64,000 bases of DNA from Archaeoglobus sp. UBA230. Lineage in GTDB: Archaea; Halobacteriota; Archaeoglobi; Archaeoglobales; Archaeoglobaceae. Positions within the stretch are counted from its first letter, which is position 1. Each line of letters starts with the position of its first letter. Shown in pieces: positions 60,265 through 64,000 of the stretch. The notes under the pieces were generated by a model, which saw only the letters and a list, made by a program, of their open reading frames with translations, searched no databases and was not told the DNA's origin. The stretch lies in contig DAVR01000028.1 in the NCBI GenBank assembly GCA_002507545.1, positions 1 to 64,000 on the forward strand, written 5' to 3'. A program made the translations under genes and the position numbers.

Positions 60265-60612
60265 ATGGATATTATAGATGATATTGTTGGATGATCTTTT
60301 GAAAGAGAAAAAGAAAGAGAGAAAAATTTTCAACAATTACAAAGAATTCGTCAGGCAGATAAAAAATTGTCAAAAAGATACTTCGGAAATGCTAAAGTTT
60401 ATGTTTTCGGCTCTGTAGTTTGGGGGATTACCATGTTTATTCTATCCGACGTTGACGTTGCCGTAATTATAAACTGTGAAAATAATGAAAACATCTATCG
60501 GTTCAAGACTGAAATAGCAGAAACTCTGGAGATGTATTATGAAGTAGATATACTCAACAAAAGGCTCTGGAATTTTTACAAGAGATTTATAAACGCTTTT
60601 GAGGAAATTTAA
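60265..60612 (+). pseudogene. MNT nucleotidyltransferase, frameshifted
   Basis: DDLLKEKKKERKIFNNYKEFVRQIK and, one frame on, YFGNAKVYVFGSVVWGITMFILSDVDVAVIINC to the end. The GS-x9-DxD is present. Two indels in the N-terminal half (near 60290 and 60365). Second HEPN-MNT pair of the region, decaying. Confidence 0.65.
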
Positions 60613-60615
60613 TAA

Positions 60616-61173
60616 CTAGCGGATTTGAGTCAAAAACTTCATTACATCCTGCTTGGTTACAATTCCCACAAGTTCGCCTTCCTCAATAACCAGAACCGCA
60701 GGAGAGTCAAAAAGTAGTTTTGAAATCGTGTTAAGACTTTCATCTGGATTTACCGCCGGAAAAGGCTCATTCATAACTTCTCCCACTCTAATGCTTTCAG
60801 CGGAAGAGCCTTTCTCTACTACAGCCTTTACAACGTCGTTTTCGGTTATACTTCCAATAACCTTTTTTCTGTAGGTAACCGGAAGCTGTGAAATCTCCCT
60901 CTCGATCATAATCTCTGCCGCCCTTTTCAGACTGTCTTCGGGGGAGACCGTGATTACGGGCGAGTTCATAATCGCCTTTGCTTTAACTCTTCCCCCCTCA
61001 ATCTCCTCCAGAACCTTCTGAATTCTCTTTATCAGAGACAGCTTGGGATCAAACCTTCCAGACTCTATCCTCGCTATCAGTGGCTGGCTAACTCCAACAA
61101 GCTCTGCCAGCTTTTTCTGGCTAACCCCCAGCTTTTTCCTCTTCCTCTTTAGCTCCTCAATTTCCGGGAACAT
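60616..61173 (-). CDS. XRE-HTH and double-CBS regulator
   Basis: 185 residues. N-terminal XRE helix-turn-helix (KKLGVSQKKLAELVGVSQPLIARIESGRFDP), then two CBS domains at about 62-120 and 125-180 (NSPVITVSPEDSLKRAAEIM; NEPFPAVNPDESLNTISKLL). CBS pairs bind adenine nucleotides. Archaeal transcription regulator. Confidence 0.9.
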   Translation of the reverse strand: MFPEIEELKRKRKKLGVSQKKLAELVGVSQPLIARIESGRFDPKLSLIKRIQKVLEEIEGGRVKAKAIMNSPVITVSPEDSLKRAAEIMIEREISQLPVTYRKKVIGSITENDVVKAVVEKGSSAESIRVGEVMNEPFPAVNPDESLNTISKLLFDSPAVLVIEEGELVGIVTKQDVMKFLTQIR

Positions 61174-61196
61174 TTTGTGTAAGATTGACTTTTAAC

Positions 61197-62069
61197 CTAA
61201 AAAACTTTTTTACGGTCGTAGAGAAACAGGTAGAACAGAATGTCCCTCGAGAACTTCCCGAATTGATTATTAGCGACTTCTCTCACTATAGCAGAATCCT
61301 GAAGCTCACCGTCAAAGTAAAGCTTTGACACAGCCCTCCTGATCCCAAGGTCTTCTGCTGGAAAAACGTTCATTCCAAGTACCATAGACATCACGAGCTC
61401 TGCAGTCCACCTTCCGATTCCCTTAAAGGACGTCAGAAACTCATACACCTCCTCCTCTCCCAAATTCCTGAGTTCCTCAAGCCCATCAGTCCCTGCAATC
61501 TCCATTATCAGCTCAGCCTTCCGTCTGCTCAGTCCACATTCCCTCAGCTTATCGTATCCTGCAGAGAGGATCGTGTCCTGAGATGGAAAGTCGTAGAATC
61601 TAACCTTCCTCCACTCCACAACGTCCCCAAACCTCTCAACGATTCTTGCTGCAATCTTCTCTGCTACAATGAAAGAAATCTGCTGCTGAATTACCGCCTT
61701 AACCAGTCCCTCAAATACGGACATGGACATCAGCCCGGCTCTGCCAAACCCCCAGAAAGTCCTAAGCAAGCCCTTGAGCTTCTCATCTCTTTCCATGAAC
61801 CTGTAAAGCTCCTCAGGATTCTGAAGACCAAAGTAATCCACAAGCTTTCCTCTAATTTCCTTCCATTCCCTGTCATCGAAATCTCCCTCAACAATCAGCA
61901 CTCTCTCACTTTCAGGGTAAACCAGAACTGCCCTGACTTCATCGTTCAGTCTAAGTGCTCTCCTCCACCTGTCTTCTTCAACAACATCTGGGGTTGGCAG
62001 ATTGGGAAGGACGAAGAATTTCATCTTCAAATTCCAGTTTATCGGGTGTTCAAGCTTTATTTTTCTCAT
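61197..62069 (-). CDS. alkA: DNA-3-methyladenine glycosylase II (AlkA)
   Basis: 290 residues. HhH-GPD fold: [29 protein letters not shown], hairpin [37 protein letters not shown] with catalytic Asp near 235. Excises alkylated bases; the A. fulgidus homologue is characterised. The four-helix N-terminus is that of archaeal AlkA. Confidence 0.92.
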   Translation of the reverse strand: MRKIKLEHPINWNLKMKFFVLPNLPTPDVVEEDRWRRALRLNDEVRAVLVYPESERVLIVEGDFDDREWKEIRGKLVDYFGLQNPEELYRFMERDEKLKGLLRTFWGFGRAGLMSMSVFEGLVKAVIQQQISFIVAEKIAARIVERFGDVVEWRKVRFYDFPSQDTILSAGYDKLRECGLSRRKAELIMEIAGTDGLEELRNLGEEEVYEFLTSFKGIGRWTAELVMSMVLGMNVFPAEDLGIRRAVSKLYFDGELQDSAIVREVANNQFGKFSRDILFYLFLYDRKKVF

Positions 62070-62110
62070 ACTTTCACAACCTTTTTAATACGCCTTTTAA
62101 TGCAGCCATT

Positions 62111-63526
62111 ATGGATGAAGTGGTGATAGGACTTGAGGTTCATGTTCAGCTTAACAAGCTCAGAACTAAACTTTTCTGTTCATGCCCCCTTAACTATCAT
62201 CACAGCCCCCCTAACACCCATGTCTGTCCCGTCTGCCTTGGCATGCCGGGGGCAATGCCGGTAATAAACAAAGAGGCAGTGAAGGCTGCGATTAAGGTTG
62301 CAATAGCCTTGAATGCTGAAATACAACCCTTCACGGTTTTTGATAGAAAGAACTATTTCTATCCCGACTTGCCCAGAGGATTCCAGATCAGCCAGTATGA
62401 TCGCCCCTTAGCTCTCGGCGGTTACGTTACGATAGAACTGGACGGGGAGGAGAAGAGGATAAAGCTTAAAAGAGTTCATATGGAGGAGGATCCGGGGAAG
62501 CTTAGCTATAGGGGTTCGATAACGACTGCAAAGTATTCCCTGATAGATTATAACAGGAGCGGAGCACCCCTTCTTGAAATTGTCACCGAGCCAGTGATGA
62601 ACTCCCCCAAAGAAGCGAGACTCTTTTTGAACAAGCTCAGGATGATTCTCGAATACCTCGATGTCTTTGATGGTGATTTGGAGGGTGCGATGAGAGTTGA
62701 TGCGAACATATCGCTAAAGGGTGGGGGGAGAGTTGAGGTAAAGAACATCTCGTCCTTCAAAGGAGTTGAGAAGGCTCTCAGCTATGAGGTAATGAGGCAG
62801 AAGAATCTTCTGCAGAGGGGAAGGATTGTAACAAGGGAAACGAGACACTTTGACGAAGCGAGGAACATAACCGTCACCCTGAGGAGCAAGGAGGAGGAGC
62901 AGGACTACCGCTACTTTCCTGAGCCGGACCTTGTTCCAATCTTGACCGAAGAACTGGTTAAGGAGGTTGAGGGAACTCTACCCGAAATGCCAGAGGAAAA
63001 GAGGGAGAGATTCAAGGAGCAATACGGCTTAGGCGACAACTACGCCAAGGTTCTAATTCTTGACGTGAAGATGGCAGATTATTTTGAAGATGTTGCAAAA
63101 TACGTCAGCCCAAAGCTTGCAGCAAGCTGGATAGTTGATGTGCTGAGAGGGGAGCTTAACTACAGAGGATGGAATTTTCTGAAATGTAGAGAGGTTCTCT
63201 CTCCCGAAGAATTTGCAAGGCTTATGAAGTACTTTGAGGAGGAGAGGATTACTGAGAAGGGTGTTGTTGAAGTTATAAGGACGAAGCTCGATGAAGGTGG
63301 AGATGTGGAGGATATAATAAAGAAGAAGGGCTTATTTGCCATACCCAAGGAGGAGATAGTTCGATTCTGTAAGGAGGCCATTGAAGAGAATCCAAAGGCT
63401 GTTCAGGACTATTTAGGCGGTAAGAAACAGGCTCTCAACTTCCTTGTTGGGCAGGTCATGAAAAAAACACGCGGAAGAGCAGATCCCGGTGAAACCGCAA
63501 AAATGCTTGAAGAGCTTCTTGCATGA
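62111..63526 (+). CDS. gatB: Aspartyl/glutamyl-tRNA(Asn/Gln) amidotransferase subunit B
   Basis: 471 residues from the ATG at 62111. [41 protein letters not shown] (zinc-type Cys), [21 protein letters not shown], and a YqeY-like tail. Works with GatA/GatC; archaea also use GatDE for Gln, so here it probably makes Asn-tRNA. Confidence 0.95.
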   Translation: MDEVVIGLEVHVQLNKLRTKLFCSCPLNYHHSPPNTHVCPVCLGMPGAMPVINKEAVKAAIKVAIALNAEIQPFTVFDRKNYFYPDLPRGFQISQYDRPLALGGYVTIELDGEEKRIKLKRVHMEEDPGKLSYRGSITTAKYSLIDYNRSGAPLLEIVTEPVMNSPKEARLFLNKLRMILEYLDVFDGDLEGAMRVDANISLKGGGRVEVKNISSFKGVEKALSYEVMRQKNLLQRGRIVTRETRHFDEARNITVTLRSKEEEQDYRYFPEPDLVPILTEELVKEVEGTLPEMPEEKRERFKEQYGLGDNYAKVLILDVKMADYFEDVAKYVSPKLAASWIVDVLRGELNYRGWNFLKCREVLSPEEFARLMKYFEEERITEKGVVEVIRTKLDEGGDVEDIIKKKGLFAIPKEEIVRFCKEAIEENPKAVQDYLGGKKQALNFLVGQVMKKTRGRADPGETAKMLEELLA

Positions 63527-64000
63527 AGGTTGCAGTTATAGTACCTGTCTCCCCCTTTGAAAGTGAGGAAATCTTAAGGAAGAGTATTGAACATCTGAAA
63601 AACCTCGATTATGCAGATTTTGATGTTCGAATACTCTATGTGATAGACAGGGTGTCAGATGAGGACAGGAGAGAAAAAGTGGCAGAGGAAATGGGTGTTG
63701 AGGTTCTGCTCAGAAACAATAGGAGAGGTAAGAGGGCAGGAGCGATAAACGATGCTCTCGATTTTTTGTCTGATTTTAATCCAGATTACATAGCCATTTT
63801 CGACGTAGATTCGAGACCTGAGAGAAACTTTGTCGTGGAGTGTGTAAAAGCCCTTGAAAGCTATCAGAACTGCTATATCGCCTCATCAAAGAGGTATATC
63901 TACAATGGAATAAATCTCGTCTCAGAGACGGTTGAAGCCGAATATTACTTTATCAACTTTCTCCTGAAGAGGAGCAGATTCAAGCAGTTCAACGGGATGA
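63523..64000 (+). CDS. Family 2 glycosyltransferase, C-terminus outside the window
   Basis: 159 residues visible. [40 protein letters not shown] near 66 and [13 protein letters not shown] (DxD near 92) are GT2 motifs. ATGA overlap with gatB. Transfers sugar from a nucleotide donor, probably to lipid or surface glycan. Confidence 0.88.
   Translation, partial: MKVAVIVPVSPFESEEILRKSIEHLKNLDYADFDVRILYVIDRVSDEDRREKVAEEMGVEVLLRNNRRGKRAGAINDALDFLSDFNPDYIAIFDVDSRPERNFVVECVKALESYQNCYIASSKRYIYNGINLVSETVEAEYYFINFLLKRSRFKQFNGM

Overview
The window reads as the chromosome of a hyperthermophilic euryarchaeon of the Archaeoglobales, close to but not identical with Archaeoglobus fulgidus. The grounds are an archaeal class I CCA-adding enzyme, ribosomal protein S8e, a DRG-type GTPase, an archaeal AlkA, gatB, archaeal TATA promoters with short or absent leaders, GGTGA-type ribosome sites, PGF-CTERM surface proteins, several VapBC/HEPN-MNT modules and a LysR-DUF169-TauE sulfur-type operon. 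Species assignment is inference from remembered family sequences; no search was run.

Layout. 1-6000 is ordinary chromosome: a broken nitronate monooxygenase start, a split DUF1214/DUF1254 pair, a PGF-CTERM surface protein, then thpR-cca-MBL hydrolase and UPF0179. 6000-6840 holds IS481 debris abutting a broken TumE-like toxin. 7190-27970 is a large accessory island, almost entirely on the minus strand. It carries several relatives of halocin C8 (cysteine-rich peptide precursors with signal peptide, prodomain and Cys-rich C-terminus), each followed by hydrophobic proteins that are good immunity or export candidates. It also carries two secreted zinc-phospholipase-C-like enzymes, a Tat protein/metzincin/secreted protein trio, LolA-like lipoproteins and a FilR1-type regulator. 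Two kinds of repeated control DNA link these operons: a promoter module present three times, and 20-bp-period tandem operators with CTAAA-N3-TTTAG inverted repeats present in three arrays. Many pieces are duplicated, frameshifted, truncated or collapsed, as expected of a fast-evolving conflict locus.

27970-36760 returns to housekeeping: UPF0173 hydrolase, rps8e with a structured RNA behind it, nicotinamidase-like protein, moaC, PhoU-like protein, MBL hydrolase, DRG GTPase, a thioredoxin/wHTH/ferredoxin operon with a large inverted repeat at its promoter, and an ArsR regulator divergent from a surface protein. 36800-42500 has serB, a cation efflux protein and a PAE-family hydrolase between IS6 and IS630 debris, then a VapBC pair. 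42549-47703 has aspartate aminotransferase, ribH and the LysR/DUF169/TauE operon.

47900-55270 is a surface-protein region: four tandem small paralogs whose domain recurs at the C-terminus of an 829-residue secreted protein, and two secreted proteins built of WQKTYGG-type propeller repeats. 55270-60612 is a toxin-antitoxin scrapyard (VapBC twice, HEPN-MNT twice, duplicated acylphosphatase-like DNA). 60616-64000 closes with an XRE-CBS regulator, alkA, gatB and a glycosyltransferase cut by the window end.
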